A stretch of DNA of 64,000 nt from assembly GCA_032358255.1 (NCBI GenBank), contig JAULBX010028493.1:1-64000 (forward strand), read 5' to 3'. Both the position numbers and the translations under genes were made by a program. The stretch is from Heterotrichella gracilis. Taxonomy: Eukaryota; Sar; Xanthophyceae; Tribonematales; Xanthonemataceae. Under the pieces are notes generated by a model that worked only from the letters and a program-made list of their open reading frames with translations, did not search any database and was not told the DNA's origin. This document shows, piece by piece, positions 33,465 to 45,765 of this stretch. Every line of letters starts with the position of its first letter. Position 1 is the first letter of the stretch.

Positions 33465-36400
33465 TTATCGGAAGCCAATGATTGAGCCTCTTGCAGTGGT
33501 CCCTGCCAGGTTCATTGCGTTGGCAAGGCTGCCATCAGTCAAGCGCCTTGGGTGGTGCAGTGGGTTTCTTGGACACTTGCCTGCAGCAGTTGTGCGCACG
33601 GTGGTCATTCTGGTTTATCAACAAGGTCGCTATTAAATAGTGCATGACAACTGTCATGAAGGCAAGGCTTGCAGAACCTGTACAAACAGCTCCCTAGCTA
33701 TAGTAGCACATTTGCTGTGATCTCAGACAGTTTTGTTCTCACCTTCGAGGTTTTCTGCAATCAAAAGGGACAGCAAGGTGTCAATGTACATTGCCTGCCC
33801 AGTCTTTGTTTGAATGAGAGCGGGGAACACTGCTTTCTGCATGACCTCCAAGGAAGCCGCCTGCTCCACGTTGTACAGGTTGCCAAGGAGGTCTTGGATG
33901 CAAGAGAGCGGCAGCATTGCTGCATGATCCACCACTTGCCAGTCCTGCAGGCAACAGCATTTCCCCCACATTATGATTATACACCTTGAAGCCTACTCGG
34001 ACCAATGTAAATATTGTCCTACATCCCCATTCCCCCCACTGCTCAAATTGAATATCATATGGTCTATGAGACCATATTCCCGATGGGCTAGCTGTCACAG
34101 CTATAAGCAACCCTGCATGACCATGGCAGCACAAACATACTGACCACATTTCTGTACCTGCACAATCCCCGTCCAGCTTTGTCCAACGAGTCCCCTCACG
34201 CAATCAAGGATCTGTATGAGGAAGCGCCAAGCTGTGGGTGGCAAGGGGTCCTTGGCTACTCCCATAAATTGCATGAACAGCTGCACGCGTGGGTCGTTCT
34301 GGTACAGGCGCAGGCTCGTCACCAGGGCTGCAACTGGGCCTGTTTCACTGAGCAGCGGTGCAGCATCTGTGGTGCCGGAGCTTTCAGCTCCAGGACCTGC
34401 AGCAGACCACAATACTATTATGTAAGATGATCTTCAACTTAGATAGTGCACACAGGAAGCAAGGACACTGCTAGTAAATTGTGCCAGATGAAACCACTGA
34501 AGCTGATGCAGCAAGTGAGAAGGCCTGACCCACTATATGCTGAAATGTACAAATTTAAAATAATGCTTGTCATTTTCAATGTGCATGGTGTGCACCTGGG
34601 CCCAACTACCCCATCAAGCCATACCTTTGGTGGAGGAAGGTGCTACATTGGCACACAGGGCATCAAAGACCGTGTCGCCATTCAAGCTGGCATCTCTTGC
34701 GATGGACAGGCGGCTTGTGTATGTGGTGATGATCAACGCTATGACTTGGGCTTTGGAGAGTGGCTGCTTTGGCCTGCCCTTTGGAAGCTTGCTGGTGAAC
34801 TCCTTCATGACACCTTCCTCTGCACAATCTACCTGCGCCGCCTGCAAGGACCGTACCACTCCTCTTGCGTCATCTAATATAAAAATATTTCTTTCTGAAC
34901 AGAAATATTTTTAACAACGAAGGCCAAAGACCAGAAAGGAGGAGATGGGAACTGCAAGAGACATGCAGCCAAAAGGGCATGTGTGCTGCACAAACATGGC
35001 AATTGCCGTTGCCATACCACATGTTGCACAAATGGTTCACTTGCAATACGTAACAAGGAGCGCTTTCCCTTCATGCAGCAACTTGGTCACAATGGGCGGG
35101 CGCATTTTGCCCCAACTTCTTGTGATTAACGGTTTTACCAGCATTTTTGGCACCGTTATTCCTCATCACACTAACCTTATCTTCACGAGTTGCAAATCTG
35201 CCCCGCCAGGATGTCACCTCCGTGGCAAGGCTATCATACACACACAAAAAGTCAGGTATGACTTCTTGCATCACAGATGATGCCTCAAGCAAGCTGCCAT
35301 GCTGCAGATGTAGAAGTCTTCTGAACTCCTGCAACACACCCGCAAGACCCAGTGACTGTGAGTGATATATATTACATGCATACCGGCAACAAAGCCAGAT
35401 CAGCAACTGTGAGTGAAGATCCTGGTAAATTGGTCCATTGTGTGGGGGTTACAAAGGTCCCAGATATGATGTGACTAAAGCAAACTGCATTCAACAGTTC
35501 TGGCACTTGCAATACACGGACGCTAGTAATAACGGTTGCCACCCAACTACTGCTGCAAAATTGCCAAATATCCTCGCACTTACATCGCATATTTCTGCCA
35601 TTGCCTGCATCAGGTAGGTCCCTGTGGCTTTCATTTCTTGCATGTGGCGCAGCTGCAGCTGAATACTGCTGGCAGCTGTCAGCTCCCTCTCTTGCAGGAG
35701 CTGTGTGGAAAGCTCTGCAAGTTGTGATCGAAGGTGCTTCGTCTGCTCAGCTAGCAGGCTGCTTCGAATGTTAGCCCATACAATGTGCTTCTGTGCGGCT
35801 TGTTCCATGAAGCTCCTGGGCAGCAGATCCTAGCATGTGGGCAACAAACTTTAGTTTGGGTCCATCGTAGCTCACAATACAGCTAAGAGCATGTTTGCAA
35901 TACACAATCATGATGCTGTCCAAAGTGCACTTTGGACAGCATTATGGATCATGCTCAGCTGCTGTGAAAATGCATGTTTGGAAGGGCATACTGAAAAATG
36001 GTTTAAGGACTGCCAATGGCTGTGTACGCACAGACTATTAGCATCCCCATAGCATTGGTGCAATGGTGACACTTGGATTGCCACAATTCAACATCCAGTG
36101 GCTAGGATTTTTGCTCATTTCAAAGTGCCGACTTCACTGAATCAAAAGTTGCGGGTTTGGGGAATTGACTGTTAGCATTGTTGCGACAGCAGTGGTAACA
36201 ACCCTGATGTGTACAATAGCAATCTCACCTGCACAAATGCCCAAAAGTTGCCAGCAGAAGCTTGAACATCAGCCGTTCCAGAGGCATGGTTGCTGTGCCC
36301 ATCATTAGTGCTGGACTCTTCAAGCTGAACACACAGGTCAAACAAAGTGAGCCATCTCACAGGAACAAGCACGATTCAAGTCAATGGTCAGGAAAAAATC

Positions 36401-39400
36401 CCAAAGCTCTGCGTGTGAAATCAGAAGGTGCCATAGCCTACCTGATTATGATCTCTGCCGCTTGTCGAGGCACTGTAGTGCATCAGCATTGTGTGCAACC
36501 GAGTACACCGCAATACAGCAGCCTCTAATGCCTGCTGCTGATGGTTGCAATGCACCTCCAATGCTGTGTGACGATCTGCCAAAATTCTGCATGCTGCCTG
36601 TAACAAACACACACATTTTGCATTTGAGGTGTTTACCAGGTCAAACAGCTTAGATGCAGCGAGTGTCTATTGGTAAAGCTTGTAATAATCCATTCCCCCC
36701 AGGACACAAAACCAGGGTGGTAAATCCGAGTTAAAAAGCAAGCGATGGAGAGCACACAGCTATCAGCATGTTGCCGCAGACAATCTCTAGCCTGCACCAG
36801 CCTGCAAAGTGAATGTTCAGTTGTCACCTCTGACTCCAGCTGCGCTGCCTGCAATTGGCTGCTCGATAATCGCTCTGCTGTCTGCGCAAAACAAAGGCTG
36901 GGTTAGTGGAGCCTCTCCACAGTCGCTTTGGCAAAGGTAACTGGATTCCACTTTCAGTTTGGAGGACAACAAACGCTAAGAAAATCCCAACATGCAGCCT
37001 TGTTCCAGGGTTCCAAACCAATCCCCAACCATTCCTTCAAAGTAACTCAAAAGCAGAAGCTGCAAACAACATCTTCCTGGTGTGGTAACAATGTCCTCAA
37101 CTAGCCAGGGGATTAGTGGAACTGCTCGCAGACATGTGTACCGGCTGACCCAAGGGCACGCTCTTACCAAGGAATCTTCAAACCTTGCGCTAGCCTGTAC
37201 CATATCCCCAACGGCTGCATGGTACTTTGTCAGCTTAGCCTCCTGCTTGGCTATGCACCCCAGGTGCTTTGCAACCTCGCCTTTCAAATTTGCTATATTC
37301 AGGTTGGCAATGTTCCCCTTCTGTAGCAACCTGCAAGATCAATACTGGCTGCATTGGAATCAATCTTTTTCACAGATGACTGGCGACCATGCACAATCTG
37401 GCTTATCTGGCATGTCCTACAATTAAGCACCATGCATAATCGAAGGGCAATGTATGCCAGTATGCGTGCTATACCTCACCTGTTCTGTTCCGCTTTGAGT
37501 TCAGCAATCTCCTGACCCATCTGTGCACATTCCCTCTCCAGTGGGCACAATCTGAACACCTCAATTTTGAGATTCTCTTCAATCGTTTGCAAGCGCTTCA
37601 CATCCTCTACCAGGTGTTCTATTTCACTCTTGCACTGCACCCAAAGCAGTTACAATATGGTACTGAATACAGCGACAGTATAGGCTAAAGCCTATACTGG
37701 GATACCCGCCCACAAAAACGTATGTTTGCAATTAACAGCTCAATCAATGACTTTGTAACATCTAACACAGCACCCATGGTACCTGCTTGGTAATGGCCTC
37801 CTCTGAATTTAAGCACAATTGCAAGTGCGCTTTTTCCTCCAGCAGAGTTGCCTTATCCCTTTCAAGGATTGCACGCTCTCCTTTGGCCTGATGACAATAG
37901 AAACGTTGATTGAATCAATGTACTGCAGTGGCCGCAAGCATATACATACAAACACACCAAACTAATAGATACCCTAATGTTATAAGCTTGCTCAACGCAT
38001 GCGGCAACAAGTACAAAACAGCAGCACCAACCTGCACCAATGCCTCCTGAGCAGCTGCTCGCACTCGTTCTTCAGAGGTAAACCTCTCCTTGTACATGCG
38101 CGCATCCCTCTCGAGGATGAGATTAAATTGAAGGAGATCCTATGCAAAAACACAGGCCAAAGTATCGTACTATTTCAACCATGACCAAGGACGTCTCTGG
38201 TTATTGGACACGTTGATAGAAACCCCCAACCAGATATGATAGAACCCCCAAAAAAGTACAATAAAGTAAACATTGTCGCCAGCCTGGCTGCATGCATGTT
38301 GTCCATGGGCAGGGGGGCATAATACACTTGCCTGCATCTGGGTCACAATTGTTGTGGCAGCTCCTTGCATCACGCTGGATGCGCCAGGTTGCTCCCATGC
38401 TTTATCATCGCCTGCAACAGTCCAATTGACCAGCATGTGCTCTGATAAGCTCTTGATTCCACCTTGCAGCACTGCCCTCAGACCCTGCCAGACACAATTG
38501 CCTATCACCCTGTGATACTATCAGTGTGAATGACGTTGGCATACAAGCAGGCATATCTGTTAAGGTGACATAAATGCATTTCAATACAAAGCAGATAATA
38601 CAAATCATGACTCATGAGACAATTTTCAGAGAGCGGATATCAACCATGATGCACAAAACGCTATTGTCGCGGTTCTGCTGCATTGTACATTGACCAGTAT
38701 GGAATCACAGCTTTAGTGACATCAGGTGTCCACATGAGTGGTGTTCAAATGTTCAGTAGAAAACTGTGACCAACACCTAATCACTCACTCCCAGTTGCGC
38801 CCTGTAAGCAGAACACGTGCTCTGTTCAGCCTTCAGTTCTTCACACAAGGACGTCGCGGTTTGTTGCAATTCCTCCTGGACTGCAACAAGCTTCTGGGAA
38901 GTTTCTTGCAACTCCATTTCCAGAACAGCATGTTTTGACGACACTTCAGTAAATCTTGCTGAAACAATTTGCAGCTCGGATTCCACATCTAAGTGTTGCC
39001 TGCAACAGGAGCTTGGCATTAAATTTAACCAACATGGGTGAAGGGGAAACACTTCAGCAAAATAGTACATTTTGTTAGTAATGATATGCGATATGCGAGC
39101 AAGCCTATCAAACCAGCCCCAGGCCATCTGCAGAGATGATCATTGCATGCGCCAAGGCATGGCATTACAGACACCTTTTACAAGCCAAACTAGTTTGGAT
39201 TAGATTTGGACACAAAAAGTACAATGCATTTTGACAATTCAAACTCTCTGCCCGCTTACTTTGCAGACGACTTCTGCACTTCAACCTTTGCTGCAAGAGT
39301 TGCCTTCAAATTCAACTGGGCTGCTTGCAATTCTTGCTTGAGAGATTCAACCACTCGTCTTTGGACATGAGCTTCTGCTTGCAACACCTCATCGTGCATC

Positions 39401-42400
39401 TGCAGCTGAGCAATGTCCTTCTGCTTCTCCCTCAACTGCTCTTGGAGAGAGATCACCAGCACCTCTGCAGTGTCAGCGTGCCGTTTGGCTTTGTTAAAAT
39501 CTGCCTACAGAAGTTACAGAAAGGATGGCTTTGTTAGCACACTGTGGCCCATGTGTCATCATCATGCTAGAGAGGGCAAGATGAAAATAATTCAATACAA
39601 CATTGTGCCTTGAACGCTCTGCGCAGACATGATAGCTTATTTAATAAGGTATTAACTCCTCTTGTCCCCGTTCAACTACCGCAGTGTTACCATCATGTGC
39701 CATACGCAAACCACACGACAATGTATTGACCCTTTGATCACGAGAGGTGGTGCATGGTGCTGCCCAGCTTGACAGACATTTCCTCCCGACCAAGCAACAT
39801 GATGCAGATTTTTGGCATTACATGGCATGGCGCAAGAGCTGCCCTGGTTCACCCATTACAAAGCTTGAGATCCTGCAGAGATTTGGGCCGTTGCACGGGC
39901 ATATGCCGTCATTCCTACCTGCATGTGCGCAACAGTTTCAGCCAGTAGATGCTTCTCCTGCTTCAGCTGCATGTGATCTTCCTGCAGCTGCCGGTTCTGC
40001 ATGCGCATCTGCTCAAGCTGCAAGCTCAAGGAATTGCTCTCGGCTGCTGCAGCCGCTGACGCCTGTTTGATGAGCCTGATCTTTGACTGCAGCTCCGTGG
40101 CAACCTCTTCCTGTCTCTGCACCCGCTGCTCCTGCTCCATGCGCCTCTCCACCTCCGCCTACGCATGATGCAGCAGCAGGCGTCATGTCTCAAAATATGT
40201 TTGAGGAAATTAGAATATATACTGTGGAAAATGAAATACGTTGCAAAGCTATAAGTTATATATTGCAACGCGCATTGAGCTGTCAACAAACTCAAAACAG
40301 GAACAACTGCCAATTGCCTCCCGTCTTGCACGTGAGAGGCTCAACAACTTTCCATGTGTGTTGTGTTTGGCAACGCTGCATGTCCATGGCATAGCATTGC
40401 CTAAGCCTAGCCTGCCAATTGTACGTGCAAAGATATTGCCCTATGCGGCTGCCATTCAGGATTGCTCACCTGCCAGTCGCTAGTGGTTTTTGCAAGCTGC
40501 CTCTCCAAATCCTTCAGCCGCTGGCGCTCTTTGAAGACATTCATTGCCATCACTCGGTTCTGCTGGTCAGAGCGATCTGCATCGCCTCGTGCACTGCGTT
40601 GAAGCTCCAGTAGCTCAGCCTCTGCTGACCTGCAGAGTACATTGTTCACGTTTTTGACCTCTGTTCCTGAGTGATTTCCTGTGTTTGTCATCACTGTGCG
40701 CGCATTTGTCCTCCCATCAGCCTGTTCTACTCTGCAGGGTAGCCTGTGCTACTGTGCAGGGTACTGTATGGTGACAGTTAGCGAGAAAGCGTAATGTTAG
40801 TAGTATATCAGCTGACGCAGATGGGGATTCACAGATCCTCTTCATGCACAGCACCTCTTGCAGCATGCATTTCAGGTGCCTACGTTGGGTCCCCACATTC
40901 CTAAACCCTAAAACCCTAACCATACCTGAGCTGATTCTTCAGGTGCCTGCGTTGGCTCCTCAGATCCTCAGACTGCCCCTGTACCTCCTGGAGGCTGCCC
41001 TCATATGCGATGTCTGACCGCAGCTCAAGCAGCTGGAAGCCACAAATCACATGCCTGTTATGGTCTGCATACCTATTTTGGTCGTTCTGGCGAGAAATCA
41101 TAAATTTATTTAAAGGGGGTTTTCTGAAGCCTTTCGATTTAGCACTACGAGTCTTTAAGCCGCACCTGGAAGCAATTTCCCCACAAGGTGCGCAGCAGCT
41201 GTGAGCGATCATGGCATTCCAGCTCAACCTGCCTGCAGATTTCTTCAAAGGCGCGGCCATATATCCAGAGCACCGCATCTGTCATTTCGCCCACGGTCTG
41301 CACCAGTCGTATTGCATGTGGTTGGAGAAGTGTTTGACTATAAGTTTAAATGCCTTTCAAATAATCTATTACAGCAATCCAGCAATAGAGTGGATGCGAC
41401 TCGATTTACAAAAAAAAATGATTAAAGCCTAATTAAATTGCTGATATTCACATTGACAAGACATGCTGCATGTGCAACAGTGCACTATGCCATGCACTGC
41501 TCACTTTGCATGATTTCTCAGCATCCACCGTCTCTGGGATGCGCTCAGCAACCTGCTGCAGCATGTCACGCAGCCAGCACTCCAGCAGCGTTACATCCTC
41601 CCGCCTGGTTGGCTTTAAGCTGGGGAAAATCGATTTCTCGACCCTGCATTACGCCCAGAACCTCATTCAATGCAGAATAGCCAGAGAACCAGATTGTGAC
41701 AGGATATTTATGCATTGTAGCGTTCTGGATGATGTGTCCACCACTGTGCTGGATGATATGCCCTGGAGGGCTTCCATCCTGTGCTACTCGCAAGCAAATT
41801 CAGGGTCACCAGTGGACTTTGAATGCGTGTGTTATGAGTGGCTCCATTGGGTGCACCACATCTGCCTTGGTTAGGGCCACAATGAAATTAGTAGATAATG
41901 AACCCAGTAAAAGTCTCCTGTGAAGCGACCTAGACAAATTTTGCTCGCACCCAGTCTGTGTCACATCAGTCTTGAAGCGGTCATCTGGTAAACTTAGTGG
42001 CACAGACTCAGTGTACAGCACGATATTGCGCACCCAACCAAGTCTATCCAATCCACCCTGCAGAATTCACCACACAAAGTGATATGGTGAACACAAAAGC
42101 CATTTTCGGTGATTTTGCCCGCAGTACTTGACTCATGGACTGAAAGATTGCCAGTAGTTTTGGCGATGGTTTTACCAAGATAAACACTGTACCTCGATAG
42201 CGCCCCAGTTTGGCCCTCCAAAGAAAAGGTCTTTAGCTGTACTGGAGTGTTTGACTGGTGTAGAAATTCCCGCATTCCTGCTGGGCATCTTGGCAGGCAC
42301 TGGTAGCCCCTCAGAGCTTGCTTGCAGGCCAGCGCTGAATCCCAATGGCACACCACGAGGCGACCTTGGCGGGGAGGGCGAGGGTTCAGTAGCTCCTGGG

Positions 42401-43239
42401 GCTGGGCTTGCCAGCATCTCTCGAACCTGTAACTGCCCCTGCAACCTCCCTCTTGCGGTCACGGCTCCCGTATTATGAACCGTGTCCTGGGCATTGACCA
42501 AGTAGACCTGTCAACAGCGTGTCATGCTATAGCGGTGAGGAGCGCTGCCGCCTCCAGCTGGTACCTATGAGGGGGTGGTATAGTCTGGCAGCTAACACTG
42601 CCAGCGCACCTGAGTGGCCGTGGCGGTTGGAAGCCTGAGTTTGAACTGCTGGACAAAGGCTGGCAATGGCTTGCTGGCGGCTGGCTCAAGCGGTTCAGTG
42701 TCATCCTCGCCACTCTGAACACCAATGGATGTTGCCACAGCCTCCATGGCATCTATGGCTGCATATTTAGAAGCCAAATGCTCCCTCACAGTGGAAACTT
42801 CATTGAAGACCTGCACCAGGTACTGTGAAATCGACTCCATTTGGTCTTTGGCTGAGCAGTCGTAGACTGTCCGGCTGAGCTTTGCCCCTTTTCTGTTCCA
42901 GTATCCCAACTGGTGGATACCTGTTGAGAATGGGATGGCAAACACACGTTCAAACTTTTAGAAATTATATCAAAGCAGTGAACGGTGGTGGAGGCTTGAT
43001 GTGCAGCTCATTTGCCCTGGTATCACCAGCCCACAGAGTGTTCACATATGTAATACAGCCCCCCACATCCAATATGCATGCCGTTATATACAAAGAATTA
43101 TATATGCGTGCGTGCGTTGTCTGCAATTTGGGACCGTATTCATCTGTGCGCAACGTTTGATCGTACCGCTGCTTCCCAGCTCATCCAACACTCCTTTCTT
43201 GAGGGGTGAACCAGAAGGCGAACCCGCATGTGAACCCAT
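33465..43239 (-). CDS. Long coiled-coil protein, axonemal-dynein-light-chain-domain (AXDND1-like)
   Basis: Twenty-five exons on minus, all phases consistent, about 1378 aa. Exons: 43239-43167, 42920-42610, 42507-42193, 42057-41951, 41619-41505, 41297-41166, 41032-40926, 40629-40470, 40158-39919, 39504-39260, 38999-38789, 38484-38332, 38139-38032, 37887-37783, 37634-37480, 37330-37168, 36881-36828, 36597-36442, 36324-36229, 35829-35584, 35328-35218, 34841-34625, 34396-34158, 33944-33743, 33580-33465. Residues about 324-347 (FEEICRQVELECHDRSQLLR then TLWG) match the signature region of the axonemal dynein light chain (p28/p33) domain. Residues about 352-970 are heptad coiled coil. The C-terminus is globular and helical (RLYQNDPRVQLFMQFMGVAK, FLIQILDCVRGL). 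A role in cilia or flagella is inferred. Intron 12 uses a GC donor (38331). Exons 4 and 17 have alternative boundaries. Confidence 0.8.
35913..35942. repeat. Perfect 30-bp palindrome
   Basis: ATGCTGTCCAAAGTG followed at once by its exact reverse complement, with no loop. It lies in the intron between exons 19 and 20 of the coiled-coil gene. It could be a cruciform or dimer-binding site, or a relic of an inverted duplication. Confidence 0.95.
40850..40960 (-). repeat. Copy of exon 7 tail in intron 7 of the coiled-coil gene
   Basis: On minus, exon 7 ends CCAACGCAGGCACCTGAAG then AATCAGCTCAG|GTATGG. The intron continues TTAGGGTTTTAGGGTTTAGG and then repeats CCAACGTAGGCACCTGAAA (about 40885-40867). 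This is the same pattern as in the RRM, F-box and CLC genes. Confidence 0.8.
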
Positions 43240-43657
43240 GGCTGGGCAAACCGACCAATGAAAACCTACTTCAGAAGGTGAACCTCATTATACAAGCGTG
43301 CCGCATGTTTTAGTTAAACATTTATTCAAAACGCATGCCGCTGTGGTCCCGTGCAAAGATGTGGAACATGCGTTGGGCAGCATGCATGCCCAACATGATG
43401 CCCCTCATTTTCAATGAGACTGTACACAAAGCCTGTGGACTACAAAGACGTAGCGACCCACTGGCGGGAAATGACAAGTCTTCGTTTACGGGCAGAAGGC
43501 TGTCCCTCAAGGTGCAGACGCATACCGTAATGTGCAACTCCCATGTCTGCATGTCTGGCCCCACTACCTGGGCAGCACACACGTTCTCGTCATGAACTCG
43601 TAGCTAGACAACCTTGGCACATATGTGACCAATCAAGATACCGAATGGGAGCATGTC
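43240..43657. promoter_or_regulatory. Divergent promoter region, coiled-coil / aminotransferase genes
   Basis: 418 bp between divergent start codons. A plus open frame 43335-43595 overlaps it but has no motif and cannot be joined in phase to the aminotransferase exon with confidence. Confidence 0.45.
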
Positions 43658-45231
43658 ATGGCAGTTTTAGTCGTGGATGGGGAACTGCAGCATGCTGCTG
43701 CCCACCTCAGCTCGCAGCAGGTGATGCACCAGGTGCCCAAGGGCCCGTACACAACCTTGCTACTGAAGGGCAGCGACGTTGTCAACTGGGAATTGCACGT
43801 AACAAGGTTGACGAATAGTAGCGTGATTCTGGGGCAAGCACTTCCTGAGCAGCTCCCTCATCTCCACGCATGGCTCCAGGTAGGATGCATGCATGCATTC
43901 GAACTTTGGCCAAAGGCTCAAACGTGAGAGCCTGCCCTGTCCCTGCTTGCTCCACTAACTTTGGACCAATCCTTGAAGGCAAACGAAGGCAACACAGACT
44001 TACTTCGGGCGTTGATACTGAAGGCCGTGGTGCCTTCCCTGAGGGTTGCTGCCACTGCTCTGCAGCCCCACCACGGCAGGTCCCTGCTGTTCCTGTCCCT
44101 GTGTGATCGCCAGCCAAGCAGCCAGTGGTGAGACAACTGTCACTGTCCTTCGTTATTGGTACTTCAAGTTGGTCTCAACCAGGCTGTGGCTCCTGCTCTA
44201 TGCAGTTCGGATGGCTTGCCTGCATATGCAGTGGTGTTTGCCACTGCTTGCAAGGAAGCCGTGCCAGAAGTGGTGGTGAGTGTAGATGGGCCACCCCGGA
44301 ACATTGCACAAGCAAAGGTGAGCACAAGAGCAGTTTTAGTCACAACTGGCATCCCATCATCCCATGATGCTGATGTTTTGCTTGGCGTAGCACACGCAAT
44401 GGGTTGAAGACAGGAAGCACATTGAAGCCCGCAAGCCGCCAGGAGTTGCTGAGGCGGTGCTGTCCACGAGCGACGGCTGCCTGCTAGAAGGGATAGTCAG
44501 CAACTTCTATGTCATTAAAAGTACGTATGCCTGGTCAGGTAGGGCACAGAGACCATGTGCTACTGAACTAAAACTGAACCAGGCGATGTTTGCGGCGCAG
44601 GTAGCGAGCAGGAAGGGTACACCCTTCAAACCGCTGCTAAGGATGCTGGAATTTTGCCGGGGACATTGAGACAAAAGGTTTTGGAGGCTTGCAGAATCCT
44701 GGGCCTGGATTTGAGAGAGGACCCACCAAATATCAGGGACAGAGCATCGTGGCAGCATGCCTTCATTACCAACAGGTAAAGGGCGGGCAGGAGGCATGCG
44801 CAGCCCGTTTTGTTGCCAGTGTCGTCTGTGCTCTTTACGTAGCAAAGTAAAGCCACGCAGTAATAATATATACTTCGAGTGATGAATGAGAGTCATCGCA
44901 TAGTTGCACAACTGTACCAAGTGGGAGTGCCCAACCACATGCTCCCTGACCCATGGAGCTTCGTTTGATAGGGTTGTGCAATGGCTGACCCGATTGCTTG
45001 ATTGCAAATATGGCCTGTTGTGCACCTTTGCTGATTTGCTTTCTCCTTTGCAGCATAATTGGAGTGCAAACGGCCGCAAAAGTGGTTTGCCATTCCAGCA
45101 ACTGGTGGAAGTTTGCAGAATGGGAGGTTACACTGCCTGGTCTGCCCATCCTGATTAGCGCGATCGCCGACGCCGTGGAAGCTGGGTGTGAGCTTACGCG
45201 AATGGACAGCATACTGCAACGAATACCATGA
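43658..45231 (+). CDS. Class-IV PLP-dependent aminotransferase-like protein
   Basis: Six exons, phases consistent: 43658-43879, 43979-44127, 44206-44317, 44391-44520, 44601-44775, 45054-45231; 321 aa. The fold-type-IV aminotransferase / aminodeoxychorismate-lyase pattern is clear: VPKGPYTTLLLKG near the N-terminus, a Lys (residue 161, in IAQAKHTQWVEDR) where this plant group has its PLP lysine, then AVLSTSDGCLLEGIVSNFYV, AGILPGTLRQKVLEACR and RASWQHAFITN. The plant relatives are annotated as D-amino-acid-aminotransferase-like; the substrate (branched-chain, D-amino acid or aminodeoxychorismate) cannot be told. The C-terminus after FITNR is unlike the usual 'LLPI' ending (SIIGVQTAAKVVCH), so partner residues there deserve a check. 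The start is the first ATG in frame; GTG 43625 lies upstream in frame, and an upstream exon is possible. Confidence 0.85.
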
Positions 45232-45765
45232 CAGCACGCAGCCTTCCGCTACATGGGCAAGGCATGCTCAGCCTGAGACAAGTAGCAAACAGAAACAGCA
45301 AAAACAAAGTGGCCATGGGGCCCAGCGGCATTGTCTTGGTGTGTAAAAATATTGTCTAACGTTGTGCTTGACCTCTAGTTCATACTCTAGATCCGTTTGA
45401 AATGAAGCTCATATCTGTCAGTGGCAGGATTGTGAACTGCGGAAATGTCGATCTGGAAAACTGTTGTTCTTTATTGTAGTGCTACTACTTCATGTGAGGC
45501 TTGTACCCACCTAATCTACACATGTGTCTCTCATTAATGTTAAGTGTTTGAGCTCAGCAGAAAGTTATTGTAGGCATAAGTGAAGAAGTTGCTGGGTGAA
45601 AATCCACAGTTGGATGGAGAAGCGATGCGCAGTTAGCAGTTCATCAGGCATGCAGCCTGGTGTAACCATCCTGCTGTAAACAAACTGTAAATGAAAGTTT
45701 TTGCGGTTATCCTCTCACACGTGCCTGATTGTGGGCTGTTGCGGCTGTCAAAAGGAAGAAAATTT
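45232..45765. other. Spacer between convergent genes
   Basis: About 0.5 kb between two stop codons, expected to contain both 3' UTRs. Nothing else was recognised. Confidence 0.5.

Noticed and set aside
43335-43595. Upstream exon of the aminotransferase
   Set aside because: No motif and no phase-compatible donor pair with 43658; left as promoter region.
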